Below are positions 31,265 through 44,591 of a DNA stretch of 64,000 nucleotides, in pieces. Position 1 is the first letter of the stretch. Every line of letters begins with the position of its first letter. Position numbers and translations under genes: made by a program. The DNA comes from Rhizoclosmatium globosum (taxonomy: Eukaryota > Chytridiomycota > Chytridiomycetes > Chytridiales > Chytriomycetaceae). A model generated the notes under the pieces. It saw only the letters and a list, made by a program, of their open reading frames with translations, searched no databases and was not told where the DNA came from. The stretch covers positions 42,002 through 106,001 of the forward strand of contig MCGO01000134.1 of assembly GCA_002104985.1 (NCBI GenBank), given 5' to 3'.

Positions 31265-32258
31265 ATGGCAGCCACAGGTCAAGAAACCCGGTTTCAACTT
31301 TTGAAAGATGCTAACAATGATAATGATGCAGTGAATTGCAACACACAAGGTCCTCGAGTGGGTGGTGAGAACCACATTTTCCCCCTTCTTGCTTCAAAGT
31401 CTCCTACAATACCTCCACCTTTCCTGCAGACAAGTATTATCCAGTCGAAACTGCAGTGGTGTTTGACGGACGCTTGGCGATTGGTTTGACAGAGGTGGGT
31501 GATCTGCACAGCCACCGCTTTCTGAAACTAAACAATCTGTATGCAGCCTGTTCTCACAGACTACTTGAGTCGCATCATGTACATGGCAACTGACAAAAAT
31601 GCAAACCTTGTTGGTAAGTTGCATTGTTTGAGGTTTGCAAGATGTTTACCATACAGCTCCAACAGGATTTGCAGCCGTCAATGTCACCCAATCATTGAAA
31701 GTCTTCCAAAGCTTTTCCATCTCTATTGTCCCACTTCATGAAACTGGGAGCTCCAAAAGCACAAGCAAGAGCAATCTTCCTCTCCAACAGGTTTTGGATG
31801 TCTTTGCCAACTGTTTTGGCCACAATCCCCTGCGCCGGGTTATTCTGGCAACAAATGAATCTCAAGCAGCTGATTACATCAGAGCATACTTAAAAGTTGG
31901 CCGCAAGATAACTCTCCTCACCCTAAATGTTGAACTTGCTGAGGATTGCAAAGAAACAATGAACCCTGCTTCTCTTGCTAATTTTGATGTCTATCCTCTT
32001 GTGAGTTTGCCTCCTAATCCACATGGCCTACACAACCTTTATCCATTGGCACTTGTATTTGCAGCAGGAGATGTCACTCCAAGTCCAACTTTGAATCGTT
32101 CCAACAACACCTATCATTGTCCTGCCCCTGTAAAGAATGTAGCTGCAAAAATATTGACTTGGGATCACCCTCCAGATGAACCAGTGCAAAGTTTGGGCCC
32201 TGTTGTAGTTACAAAACATGTGTTTCATGGATTTGATGATAAAGTCATCTTTCACTAA
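31265..32258 (+). CDS. Four-exon protein, possible degenerate NYN/PIN-like fold (block 2)
   Basis: Exons 31265-31364, 31430-31494, 31547-31613 and 31657-32258; same 277-residue protein as at 5423 with two N-terminal changes (VNRNTQ to VNCNTQ, GPQVG to GPRVG) and otherwise identical residues. The possible first NYN strand (AVVFDG) and the RVILATNESQAADYIRA unit are unchanged. The satellite array begins about 155 bases after the stop. Function unknown; the NYN relation is a structural guess. Confidence 0.68.
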
Positions 32259-32302
32259 GTTGCCTTTCCATTTTTAATTATATTTTTTTCTTCTTGTTAT
32301 TA

Positions 32303-32308
32303 AATAAA
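32303..32308 (+). terminator. Polyadenylation signal AATAAA
   Basis: Same position relative to the stop codon as in block 1, shifted by two inserted bases. Confidence 0.5.
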
Positions 32309-32412
32309 ATTCTGTTTCCTTCTCTGTGCAAAATGAATAAGCTATACAATACCATAAATATATGATCAATTTTACCACCTGACACCAGAATTCACTTTTA
32401 TAAGAGCAAATG

Positions 32413-35400
32413 GTTGGGTGTTGCTGGTAAAAATTGAGCAGAACCATTTAAACAGCTCCCAAACACTCCAATTGGATTCTGTCCACAATTCAGCCACATC
32501 ATCTTGGTAGTATGATTCAGCAACTTGGTATGTTGCGACTCACTTTGGGTGTTGTTCAATAGCTCTGTAAAATTGAGCAGAACCATTTAAACAGCTCCCA
32601 AACACTCCAATTGGATTCTGTCCACAATTCAGCCACATCATCTTGGTAGTATGATTCAGCAACTTGGTATGTTGCGACTCACTTTGGGTGTTGTTCAATA
32701 GCTCTGTAAAATTGAGCAGAACCATTTAAACAGCTCCCAAACACTCCAATTGGATTCTGTCCACAATTCAGCCACATCATCTTGGTAGTATGATTCAGCA
32801 ACTTGGTATGTTGCGACTCACTTTGGGTGTTGTTCAATAGCTCTGTAAAATTGAGCAGAACCATTTAAACAGCTCCCAAACACTCCAATTGGATTCCGAA
32901 AAGCTCCACAATTCAGCCACATCATCTTGGTAGTATGATTCAGCAACTTGGTATGTTGCGACTCACTTTGGGTGTTGTTCAATAGCTCTGTAAAATTGAG
33001 CAGAACCATTTAAACAGCTCCCAAACACTCCAATTGGATTCCGAAAAGCTCCACAATTCAGCCACATCATCTTGGTAGTATGATTCAGCAACTTGGTATG
33101 TTGCGACTCACTTTGGGTGTTGTTCAATAGCTCTGTAAAATTGAGCAGAACCATTTAAACAGCTCCCAAACACTCCAATTGGATTCCGAAAAGCTCCACA
33201 ATTCAGCCACATCATCTTGGTAGTATGATTCAGCAACTTGGTATGTTGCGACTCACTTTGGGTGTTGTTCAATAGCTCTGTAAAATTGAGCAGAACCATT
33301 TAAACAGCTCCCAAACACTCCAATTGGATTCCGAAAAGCTCCACAATTCAGCCACATCATCTTGGTAGTATGATTCAGCAACTTGGTATGTTGCGACTCA
33401 CTTTGGGTGTTGTTCAATAGCTCTGTAAAATTGAGCAGAACCATTTAAACAGCTCCCAAACACTCCAATTGGATTCCGAAAAGCTCCACAATTCAGCCAC
33501 ATCATCTTGGTAGTATGATTCAGCAACTTGGTATGTTGCGACTCACTTTGGGTGTTGTTCAATAGCTCTGTAAAATTGAGCAGAACCATTTAAACAGCTC
33601 CCAAACACTCCAATTGGATTCCGAAAAGCTCCACAATTCAGCCACATCATCTTGGTAGTATGATTCAGCAACTTGGTATGTTGCGACTCACTTTGGGTGT
33701 TGTTCAATAGCTCTGTAAAATTGAGCAGAACCATTTAAACAGCTCCCAAACACTCCAATTGGATTCCGAAAAGCTCCACAATTCAGCCACATCATCTTGG
33801 TAGTATAATTCAGCAACTTGGTATGTTGCGACTCACTTTGGGTGTTGTTCAATAGCTCTGTAAAATTGAGCAGAACCATTTAAACAGCTCCCAAACACTC
33901 CAATTGGATTCCGAAAAGCTCCACAATTCAGCCACATCATCTTGGTAGTATAATTCAGCAACTTGGTATGTTGCGACTCACTTTGGGTGTTGTTCAATAG
34001 CTCTGTAAAATTGAGCAGAACCATTTAAACAGCTCCCAAACACTCCAATTGGATTCCGAAAAGCTCCACAATTCAGCCACATCATCTTGGTAGTATAATT
34101 CAGCAACTTGGTATGTTGCGACTCACTTTGGGTGTTGTTCAATAGCTCTGTAAAATTGAGCAGAACCATTTAAACAGCTCCCAAACACTCCAATTGGATT
34201 CCGAAAAGCTCCACAATTCAGCCACATCATCTTGGTAGTATGATTCAGCAACTTGGTATGTTGCGACTCACTTTGGGTGTTGTTCAATAGCTCTGTAAAA
34301 TTGAGCAGAACCATTTAAACAGCTCCCAAACACTCCAATTGGATTCCGAAAAGCTCCACAATTCAGCCACATCATCTTGGTAGTATGATTCAGCAACTTG
34401 GTATGTTGCGACTCACTTTGGGTGTTGTTCAATAGCTCTGTAAAATTGAGCAGAACCATTTAAACAGCTCCCAAACACTCCAATTGGATTCCGAAAAGCT
34501 CCACAATTCAGCCACATCATCTTGGTAGTATGATTCAGCAACTTGGTATGTTGCGACTCACTTTGGGTGTTGTTCAATAGCTCTGTAAAATTGAGCAGAA
34601 CCATTTAAACAGCTCCCAAACACTCCAATTGGATTCCGAAAAGCTCCACAATTCAGCCACATCATCTTGGTAGTATAATTCAGCAACTTGGTATGTTGCG
34701 ACTCACTTTGGGTGTTGTTCAATAGCTCTGTAAAATTGAGCAGAACCATTTAAACAGCTCCCAAACACTCCAATTGGATTCCGAAAAGCTCCACAATTCA
34801 GCCACATCATCTTGGTAGTATAATTCAGCAACTTGGTATGTTGCGACTCACTTTGGGTGTTGTTCAATAGCTCTGTAAAATTGAGCAGAACCATTTAAAC
34901 AGCTCCCAAACACTCCAATTGGATTCCGAAAAGCTCCACAATTCAGCCACATCATCTTGGTAGTATGATTCAGCAACTTGGTATGTTGCGACTCACTTTG
35001 GGTGTTGTTCAATAGCTCTGTAAAATTGAGCAGAACCATTTAAACAGCTCCCAAACACTCCAATTGGATTCCGAAAAGCTCCACAATTCAGCCACATCAT
35101 CTTGGTAGTATGATTCAGCAACTTGGTATGTTGCGACTCACTTTGGGTGTTGTTCAATAGCTCTGTAAAATTGAGCAGAACCATTTAAACAGCTCCCAAA
35201 CACTCCAATTGGATTCCGAAAAGCTCCACAATTCAGCCACATCATCTTGGTAGTATAATTCAGCAACTTGGTATGTTGCGACTCACTTTGGGTGTTGTTC
35301 AATAGCTCTGTAAAATTGAGCAGAACCATTTAAACAGCTCCCAAACACTCCAATTGGATTCCGAAAAGCTCCACAATTCAGCCACATCATCTTGGTAGTA

Positions 35401-38400
35401 TGATTCAGCAACTTGGTATGTTGCGACTCACTTTGGGTGTTGTTCAATAGCTCTGTAAAATTGAGCAGAACCATTTAAACAGCTCCCAAACACTCCAATT
35501 GGATTCCGAAAAGCTCCACAATTCAGCCACATCATCTTGGTAGTATATTCAGCAACTTGGTATGTTGCGACTCACTTTGGGTGTTGTTCAATAGCTCTGT
35601 AAAATTGAGCAGAACCATTTAAACAGCTCCCAAACACTCCAATTGGATTCCGAAAAGCTCCACAATTCAGCCACATCATCTTGGTAGTATAATTCAGCAA
35701 CTTGGTATGTTGCGACTCACTTTGGGTGTTGTTCAATAGCTCTGTAAAATTGAGCAGAACCATTTAAACAGCTCCCAAACACTCCAATTGGATTCCGAAA
35801 AGCTCCACAATTCAGCCACATCATCTTGGTAGTATAATTCAGCAACTTGGTATGTTGCGACTCACTTTGGGTGTTGTTCAATAGCTCTGTAAAATTGAGC
35901 AGAACCATTTAAACAGCTCCCAAACACTCCAATTGGATTCCGAAAAGCTCCACAATTCAGCCACATCATCTTGGTAGTATGATTCAGCAACTTGGTATGT
36001 TGCGACTCACTTTGGGTGTTGTTCAATAGCTCTGTAAAATTGAGCAGAACCATTTAAACAGCTCCCAAACACTCCAATTGGATTCCGAAAAGCTCCACAA
36101 TTCAGCCACATCATCTTGGTAGTATGATTCAGCAACTTGGTATGTTGCGACTCACTTTGGGTGTTGTTCAATAGCTCTGTAAAATTGAGCAGAACCATTT
36201 AAACAGCTCCCAAACACTCCAATTGGATTCCGAAAAGCTCCACAATTCAGCCACATCATCTTGGTAGTATATTCAGCAACTTGGTATGTTGCGACTCACT
36301 TTGGGTGTTGTTCAATAGCTCTGTAAAATTGAGCAGAACCATTTAAACAGCTCCCAAACACTCCAATTGGATTCCGAAAAGCTCCACAATTCAGCCACAT
36401 CATCTTGGTAGTATGATTCAGCAACTTGGTATGTTGCGACTCACTTTGGGTGTTGTTCAATAGCTCTGTAAAATTGAGCAGAACCATTTAAACAGCTCCC
36501 AAACACTCCAATTGGATTCCGAAAAGCTCCACAATTCAGCCACATCATCTTGGTAGTATGATTCAGCAACTTGGTATGTTGCGACTCACTTTGGGTGTTG
36601 TTCAATAGCTCTGTAAAATTGAGCAGAACCATTTAAACAGCTCCCAAACACTCCAATTGGATTCCGAAAAGCTCCACAATTCAGCCACATCATCTTGGTA
36701 GTATGATTCAGCAACTTGGTATGTTGCGACTCACTTTGGGTGTTGTTCAATAGCTCTGTAAAATTGAGCAGAACCATTTAAACAGCTCCCAAACACTCCA
36801 ATTGGATTCCGAAAAGCTCCACAATTCAGCCACATCATCTTGGTAGTATGATTCAGCAACTTGGTATGTTGCGACTCACTTTGGGTGTTGTTCAATAGCT
36901 CTGTAAAATTGAGCAGAACCATTTAAACAGCTCCCAAACACTCCAATTGGATTCCGAAAAGCTCCACAATTCAGCCACATCATCTTGGTAGTATGATTCA
37001 GCAACTTGGTATGTTGCGACTCACTTTGGGTGTTGTTCAATAGCTCTGTAAAATTGAGCAGAACCATTTAAACAGCTCCCAAACACTCCAATTGGATTCC
37101 GAAAAGCTCCACAATTCAGCCACATCATCTTGGTAGTATGATTCAGCAACTTGGTATGTTGTGACTCACTTTGGGTGTTGTTCAATAGCTCTTTAAAATT
37201 GAGCAGAACCATTTAAACAGCTCCCAAACACTCCAATTGGATTCCGAAAAGCTCCACAATTCAGCCACATCATCTTGGTAGTATGATTCAGCAACTTGGT
37301 ATGTTGCGACTCACTTTGGGTGTTGTTCAATAGCTCTGTAAAATTGAGCAGAACCATTTAAACAGCTCCCAAACACTCCAATTGGATTCCGAAAAGCTCC
37401 ACAATTCAGCCACATCATCTTGGTAGTATGATTCAGCAACTTGGTATGTTGCGACTCACTTTGGGTGTTGTTCAATAGCTCTGTAAAATTGAGCAGAACC
37501 ATTTAAACAGCTCCCAAACACTCCAATTGGATTCCGAAAAGCTCCACAATTCAGCCACATCATCTTGGTAGTATGATTCAGCAACTTGGTATGTTGCGAC
37601 TCACTTTGGGTGTTGTTCAATAGCTCTGTAAAATTGAGCAGAACCATTTAAACAGCTCCCAAACACTCCAATTGGATTCCGAAAAGCTCCACAATTCAGC
37701 CACATCATCTTGGTAGTATGATTCAGCAACTTGGTATGTTGCGACTCACTTTGGGTGTTGTTCAATAGCTCTGTAAAATTGAGCAGAACCATTTAAACAG
37801 CTCCCAAACACTCCAATTGGATTCCGAAAAGCTCCACAATTCAGCCACATCATCTTGGTAGTATGATTCAGCAACTTGGTATGTTGCGACTCACTTTGGG
37901 TGTTGTTCAATAGCTCTGTAAAATTGAGCAGAACCATTTAAACAGCTCCCAAACACTCCAATTGGATTCCGAAAAGCTCCACAATTCAGCCACATCATCT
38001 TGGTAGTATGATTCAGCAACTTGGTATGTTGCGACTCACTTTGGGTGTTGTTCAATAGCTCTGTAAAATTGAGCAGAACCATTTAAACAGCTCCCAAACA
38101 CTCCAATTGGATTCCGAAAAGCTCCACAATTCAGCCACATCATCTTGGTAGTATGATTCAGCAACTTGGTATGTTGCGACTCACTTTGGGTGTTGTTCAA
38201 TAGCTCTGTAAAATTGAGCAGAACCATTTAAACAGCTCCCAAACACTCCAATTGGATTCCGAAAAGCTCCACAATTCAGCCACATCATCTTGGTAGTATG
38301 ATTCAGCAACTTGGTATGTTGCGACTCACTTTGGGTGTTGTTCAATAGCTCTGTAAAATTGAGCAGAACCATTTAAACAGCTCCCAAACACTCCAATTGG

Positions 38401-41400
38401 ATTCCGAAAAGCTCCACAATTCAGCCACATCATCTTGGTAGTATGATTCAGCAACTTGGTATGTTGCGACTCACTTTGGGTGTTGTTCAATAGCTCTGTA
38501 AAATTGAGCAGAACCATTTAAACAGCTCCCAAACACTCCAATTGGATTCCGAAAAGCTCCACAATTCAGCCACATCATCTTGGTAGTATGATTCAGCAAC
38601 TTGGTATGTTGCGACTCACTTTGGGTGTTGTTCAATAGCTCTGTAAAATTGAGCAGAACCATTTAAACAGCTCCCAAACACTCCAATTGGATTCCGAAAA
38701 GCTCCACAATTCAGCCACATCATCTTGGTAGTATGATTCAGCAACTTGGTATGTTGCGACTCACTTTGGGTGTTGTTCAATAGCTCTGTAAAATTGAGCA
38801 GAACCATTTAAACAGCTCCCAAACACTCCAATTGGATTCCGAAAAGCTCCACAATTCAGCCACATCATCTTGGTAGTATGATTCAGCAACTTGGTATGTT
38901 GCGACTCACTTTGGGTGTTGTTCAATAGCTCTGTAAAATTGAGCAGAACCATTTAAACAGCTCCCAAACACTCCAATTGGATTCCGAAAAGCTCCACAAT
39001 TCAGCCACATCATCTTGGTAGTATGATTCAGCAACTTGGTATGTTGCGACTCACTTTGGGTGTTGTTCAATAGCTCTGTAAAATTGAGCAGAACCATTTA
39101 AACAGCTCCCAAACACTCCAATTGGATTCCGAAAAGCTCCACAATTCAGCCACATCATCTTGGTAGTATGATTCAGCAACTTGGTATGTTGCGACTCACT
39201 TTGGGTGTTGTTCAATAGCTCTGTAAAATTGAGCAGAACCATTTAAACAGCTCCCAAACACTCCAATTGGATTCCGAAAGCTCCACAATTCAGCCACATC
39301 ATCTTGGTAGTATGATTCAGCAACTTGGTATGTTGCGACTCACTTTGGGTGTTGTTCAATAGCTCTGTAAAATTGAGCAGAACCATTTAAACAGCTCCCA
39401 AACACTCCAATTGGATTCCGAAAAGCTCCACAATTCAGCCACATCATCTTGGTAGTATGATTCAGCAACTTGGTATGTTGCGACTCACTTTGGGTGTTGT
39501 TCAATAGCTCTGTAAAATTGAGCAGAACCATTTAAACAGCTCCCAAACACTCCAATTGGATTCCGAAAAGCTCCACAATTCAGCCACATCATCTTGGTAG
39601 TATGATTCAGCAACTTGGTATGTTGCGACTCACTTTGGGTGTTGTTCAATAGCTCTGTAAAATTGAGCAGAACCATTTAAACAGCTCCCAAACACTCCAA
39701 TTGGATTCGAAAGCTCCACAATTCAGCCACATCATCTTGGTAGTATGATTCAGCAACTTGGTATGTTGCGACTCACTTTGGGTGTTGTTCAATAGCTCTG
39801 TAAAATTGAGCAGAACCATTTAAACAGCTCCCAAACACTCCAATTGGATTCCGAAAAGCTCCACAATTCAGCCACATCATCTTGGTAGTATGATTCAGCA
39901 ACTTGGTATGTTGCGACTCACTTTGGGTGTTGTTCAATAGCTCTGTAAAATTGAGCAGAACCATTTAAACAGCTCCCAAACACTCCAATTGGATTCCGAA
40001 AAGCTCCACAATTCAGCCACATCATCTTGGTAGTATGATTCAGCAACTTGGTATGTTGCGACTCACTTTGGGTGTTGTTCAATAGCTCTGTAAAATTGAG
40101 CAGAACCATTTAAACAGCTCCCAAACACTCCAATTGGATTCCGAAAAGCTCCACAATTCAGCCACATCATCTTGGTAGTATGATTCAGCAACTTGGTATG
40201 TTGCGACTCACTTTGGGTGTTGTTCAATAGCTCTGTAAAATTGAGCAGAACCATTTAAACAGCTCCCAAACACTCCAATTGGATTCCGAAAAGCTCCACA
40301 ATTCAGCCACATCATCTTGGTAGTATGATTCAGCAACTTGGTATGTTGCGACTCACTTTGGGTGTTGTTCAATAGCTCTGTAAAATTGAGCAGAACCATT
40401 TAAACAGCTCCCAAACACTCCAATTGGATTCCGAAAAGCTCCACAATTCAGCCACATCATCTTGGTAGTATGATTCAGCAACTTGGTATGTTGCGACTCA
40501 CTTTGGGTGTTGTTCAATAGCTCTGTAAAATTGAGCAGAACCATTTAAACAGCTCCCAAACACTCCAATTGGATTCCGAAAAGCTCCACAATTCAGCCAC
40601 ATCATCTTGGTAGTATGATTCAGCAACTTGGTATGTTGCGACTCACTTTGGGTGTTGTTCAATAGCTCTGTAAAATTGAGCAGAACCATTTAAACAGCTC
40701 CCAAACACTCCAATTGGATTCCGAAAAGCTCCACAATTCAGCCACATCATCTTGGTAGTATGATTCAGCAACTTGGTATGTTGCGACTCACTTTGGGTGT
40801 TGTTCAATAGCTCTGTAAAATTGAGCAGAACCATTTAAACAGCTCCCAAACACTCCAATTGGATTCCGAAAAGCTCCACAATTCAGCCACATCATCTTGG
40901 TAGTATGATTCAGCAACTTGGTATGTTGCGACTCACTTTGGGTGTTGTTCAATAGCTCTGTAAAATTGAGCAGAACCATTTAAACAGCTCCCAAACACTC
41001 CAATTGGATTCCGAAAAGCTCCACAATTCAGCCACATCATCTTGGTAGTATGATTCAGCAACTTGGTATGTTGCGACTCACTTTGGGTGTTGTTCAATAG
41101 CTCTGTAAAATTGAGCAGAACCATTTAAACAGCTCCCAAACACTCCAATTGGATTCCGAAAAGCTCCACAATTCAGCCACATCATCTTGGTAGTATGATT
41201 CAGCAACTTGGTATGTTGCGACTCACTTTGGGTTTGTTCAATAGCTCTGTAAAATTGAGCAGAACCATTTAAACAGCTCCCAAACACTCCAATTGGATTC
41301 CGAAAAGCTCCACAATTCAGCCACATCATCTTGGTAGTATGATTCAGCAACTTGGTATGTTGCGACTCACTTTGGGTGTTGTTCAATAGCTCTGTAAAAT

Positions 41401-43339
41401 TGAGCAGAACCATTTAAACAGCTCCCAAACACTCCAATTGGATTCCGAAAAGCTCCACAATTCAGCCACATCATCTTGGTAGTATGATTCAGCAACTTGG
41501 TATGTTGCGACTCACTTTGGGTGTTGTTCAATAGCTCTGTAAAATTGAGCAGAACCATTTAAACAGCTCCCAAACACTCCAATTGGATTCCGAAAAGCTC
41601 CACAATTCAGCCACATCATCTTGGTAGTATGATTCAGCAACTTGGTATGTTGCGACTCACTTTGGGTGTTGTTCAATAGCTCTGTAAAATTGAGCAGAAC
41701 CATTTAAACAGCTCCCAAACACTCCAATTGGATTCCGAAAAGCTCCACAATTCAGCCACATCATCTTGGTAGTATGATTCAGCAACTTGGTATGTTGCGA
41801 CTCACTTTGGGTGTTGTTCAATAGCTCTGTAAAATTGAGCAGAACCATTTAAACAGCTCCCAAACACTCCAATTGGATTCCGAAAAGCTCCACAATTCAG
41901 CCACATCATCTTGGTAGTATGATTCAGCAACTTGGTATGTTGCGACTCACTTTGGGTGTTGTTCAATAGCTCTGTAAAATTGAGCAGAACCATTTAAACA
42001 GCTCCCAAACACTCCAATTGGATTCCGAAAAGCTCCACAATTCAGCCACATCATCTTGGTAGTATGATTCAGCAACTTGGTATGTTGCGACTCACTTTGG
42101 GTGTTGTTCAATAGCTCTGTAAAATTGAGCAGAACCATTTAAACAGCTCCCAAACACTCCAATTGGATTCCGAAAAGCTCCACAATTCAGCCACATCATC
42201 TTGGTAGTATGATTCAGCAACTTGGTATGTTGCGACTCACTTTGGGTGTTGTTCAATAGCTCTGTAAAATTGAGCAGAACCATTTAAACAGCTCCCAAAC
42301 ACTCCAATTGGATTCCGAAAAGCTCCACAATTCAGCCACATCATCTTGGTAGTATGATTCAGCAACTTGGTATGTTGCGACTCACTTTGGGTGTTGTTCA
42401 ATAGCTCTGTAAAATTGAGCAGAACCATTTAAACAGCTCCCAAACACTCCAATTGGATTCCGAAAAGCTCCACAATTCAGCCACATCATCTTGGTAGTAT
42501 GATTCAGCAACTTGGTATGTTGCGACTCACTTTGGGTGTTGTTCAATAGCTCTGTAAAATTGAGCAGAACCATTTAAACAGCTCCCAAACACTCCAATTG
42601 GATTCCGAAAAGCTCCACAATTCAGCCACATCATCTTGGTAGTATGATTCAGCAACTTGGTATGTTGCGACTCACTTTGGGTGTTGTTCAATAGCTCTGT
42701 AAAATTGAGCAGAACCATTTAAACAGCTCCCAAACACTCCAATTGGATTCCGAAAAGCTCCACAATTCAGCCACATCATCTTGGTAGTATGATTCAGCAA
42801 CTTGGTATGTTGCGACTCACTTTGGGTGTTGTTCAATAGCTCTGTAAAATTGAGCAGAACCATTTAAACAGCTCCCAAACACTCCAATTGGATTCCGAAA
42901 AGCTCCACAATTCAGCCACATCATCTTGGTAGTATGATTCAGCAACTTGGTATGTTGCGACTCACTTTGGGTGTTGTTCAATAGCTCTGTAAAATTGAGC
43001 AGAACCATTTAAACAGCTCCCAAACACTCCAATTGGATTCCGAAAAGCTCCACAATTCAGCCACATCATCTTGGTAGTATGATTCAGCAACTTGGTATGT
43101 TGCTACTCACTTTGGGTGTTGTTCAATAGCTCTGTAAAATTGAGCAGAACCATTTAAACAGCTCCCAAACACTCCAATTGGATTCCGAAAAGCTCCACAA
43201 TTCAGCCACATCATCTTGGTAGTATGATTCAGCAACTTGGTATGTTGCTACTCACTTTGGGTGTTGTTCAATAGCTCTGTAAAATTGAGCAGAACCATTT
43301 AAACAGCTCCCAAACACTCCAATTGGATTCCAAAAAGCA
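32413..43339. repeat. 145-bp satellite array, block 2 (76 core copies)
   Basis: The core recurs from 32447 to 43298. The distance equals 3 x 139 plus 72 x 145 minus 6 bases. The first three monomers are a 139-bp form (GGATTCTGTCCAC in place of GGATTCCGAAAAGCTCCAC). A TAATTCAG variant marks eight monomers between about 33800 and 35840. Single-base losses occur near 35548, 36270, 39280 and 41233, and a two-base loss near 39709. The last two monomers carry the GCTACT variant, as at the end of block 1, and grade into the same NIP30 exon. The array is about 10.9 kb, twice that of block 1. Confidence 0.95.
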
Positions 43340-43750
43340 GTCCAAGAGGGTTTGCTGGTGCCTTAGTTTTTTGATCAGGTTTGCTGTTTGAGAGTGAGAG
43401 AGTGCGTGTGTGTTAGTATTTGGTGCTTGCATCCCCCCCGCTCCCAGGACCCAAAGAAGGCTTTTAGGAATACATAGTGCATGTCTCTGTTAACTGTACA
43501 GAGAACAAGACAGATGCGCAGCTCCATTCGAAAAACCCAACCCAACAACAGAACTAGAAACCTCAAAAAACTCACCCAGCTTTGTCTTCTCTGCAAACTC
43601 TTCCTCCTTCTTCAACTTGTTGATTTGAAGTCTCTCATACAGGGTTCGGTTGTCTGGTGGTACGTACGGTGCTACTGGGGTATTGTCCTGATTTGGATCT
43701 AGCACTTCTTCTTCGCCCACCACGCTTCCTTTTGACACAAAACGGTTCAT
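43268..43750 (-). CDS. NIP30/FAM192A (Fyv6-like) domain protein, 3' end captured by satellite (block 2)
   Basis: Exon 1 is 43576-43750 and the preferred exon 2 is 43268-43383, giving the same 96-residue protein as in block 1. The only difference I see in the gene is one extra A just inside the intron donor (CTCAAAAAACTCAC on the plus strand), which breaks the unspliced reading frame but not the spliced one. That supports the intron. The truncation against the satellite is identical in both blocks, so it predates the block duplication or was copied by conversion. Confidence 0.7.
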
Positions 43751-43989
43751 TTTTTGATACTCTTTTTGAAAGATTACGCCTCAGAACAGGAAAGACACAG
43801 GAAAGACCTAGGCGTTTCAGAGACTAATAATTCACGTAGTTTGAAAAATGATTGAAGTGCCAACGTCCGTATATTGAAAAAGAGTGTGAGGTCTCAATAA
43901 TTTGGTTGATTTTACGGGCGAGCTGTAGCTTAACGTGACACGTCAAACTTCTTTTGAGTTTTTGCTCATTGGGCATGCGTTTAATGCCT

Positions 43990-44325
43990 GTGATGATGAT
44001 GGAGGCTCAAATATGAAAAGTTTCAAGCCATAAACACATCCATCTTGTTTCCTGAATTCATTTCGAAGTTCCTTGGTGCCTCTGAAGCCTAAAACACCAT
44101 GAACACTGTTGTTGCCAAAGGCCTGATTCACAATATCACATATTCGATTTCAGTTGCTCAACTTGATCTTCAGTCTCATTTTTAGCTCTCTGTATGAGAA
44201 TCAAGAGAAGCTGAGGTTGAGCCGTCCCAGTTCAATACGAAGGAATTCCATGACTTTGGATTGCTTTGCGTCAATCCACTCCCTGGCTTCTTGCAAATGG
44301 TGCTAGGATCTCTTCAGCTTCGCGT
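43990..44325 (+). pseudogene. DOP1-like gene fragment (block 2)
   Basis: Identical in content to 12535-12870: a degenerate plus-strand piece related to 55005-55475 of the DOP1-like locus further right in the same block. Confidence 0.65.
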
Positions 44326-44591
44326 CTTCAACGTCGTATGAACTAGGAAGTCTCTTGCTTCTGGATTTGAGAATACAGCTTCCTCTTGCAATTGTTGAAA
44401 GTTTGATGGTCGCTGCGCTCACACTCTAATGCCGCCTCCATCTAGTTTCTTTCAACTTTTCGATCTGTTCGCTACCCTCCCTTCGAATTCCCGGACACAA
44501 ACAAACGTTTTTTGGTCAATAATTTTGTATTAAATGACACTATAAGAATAATAACAAAAGAAACAAAGATTCATATCACTTTTTGATTCCT

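Noticed and set aside
6554..43008. Dozens of 63-codon minus-strand frames, one per 145-bp monomer, as a repeated protein family
   Set aside because: The monomer is 145 bp, not a multiple of three, and each frame ends inside the next monomer in another phase. Identity among frames simply reflects DNA homogenisation. The longest (111 codons near 41078) exists only because of a one-base loss.
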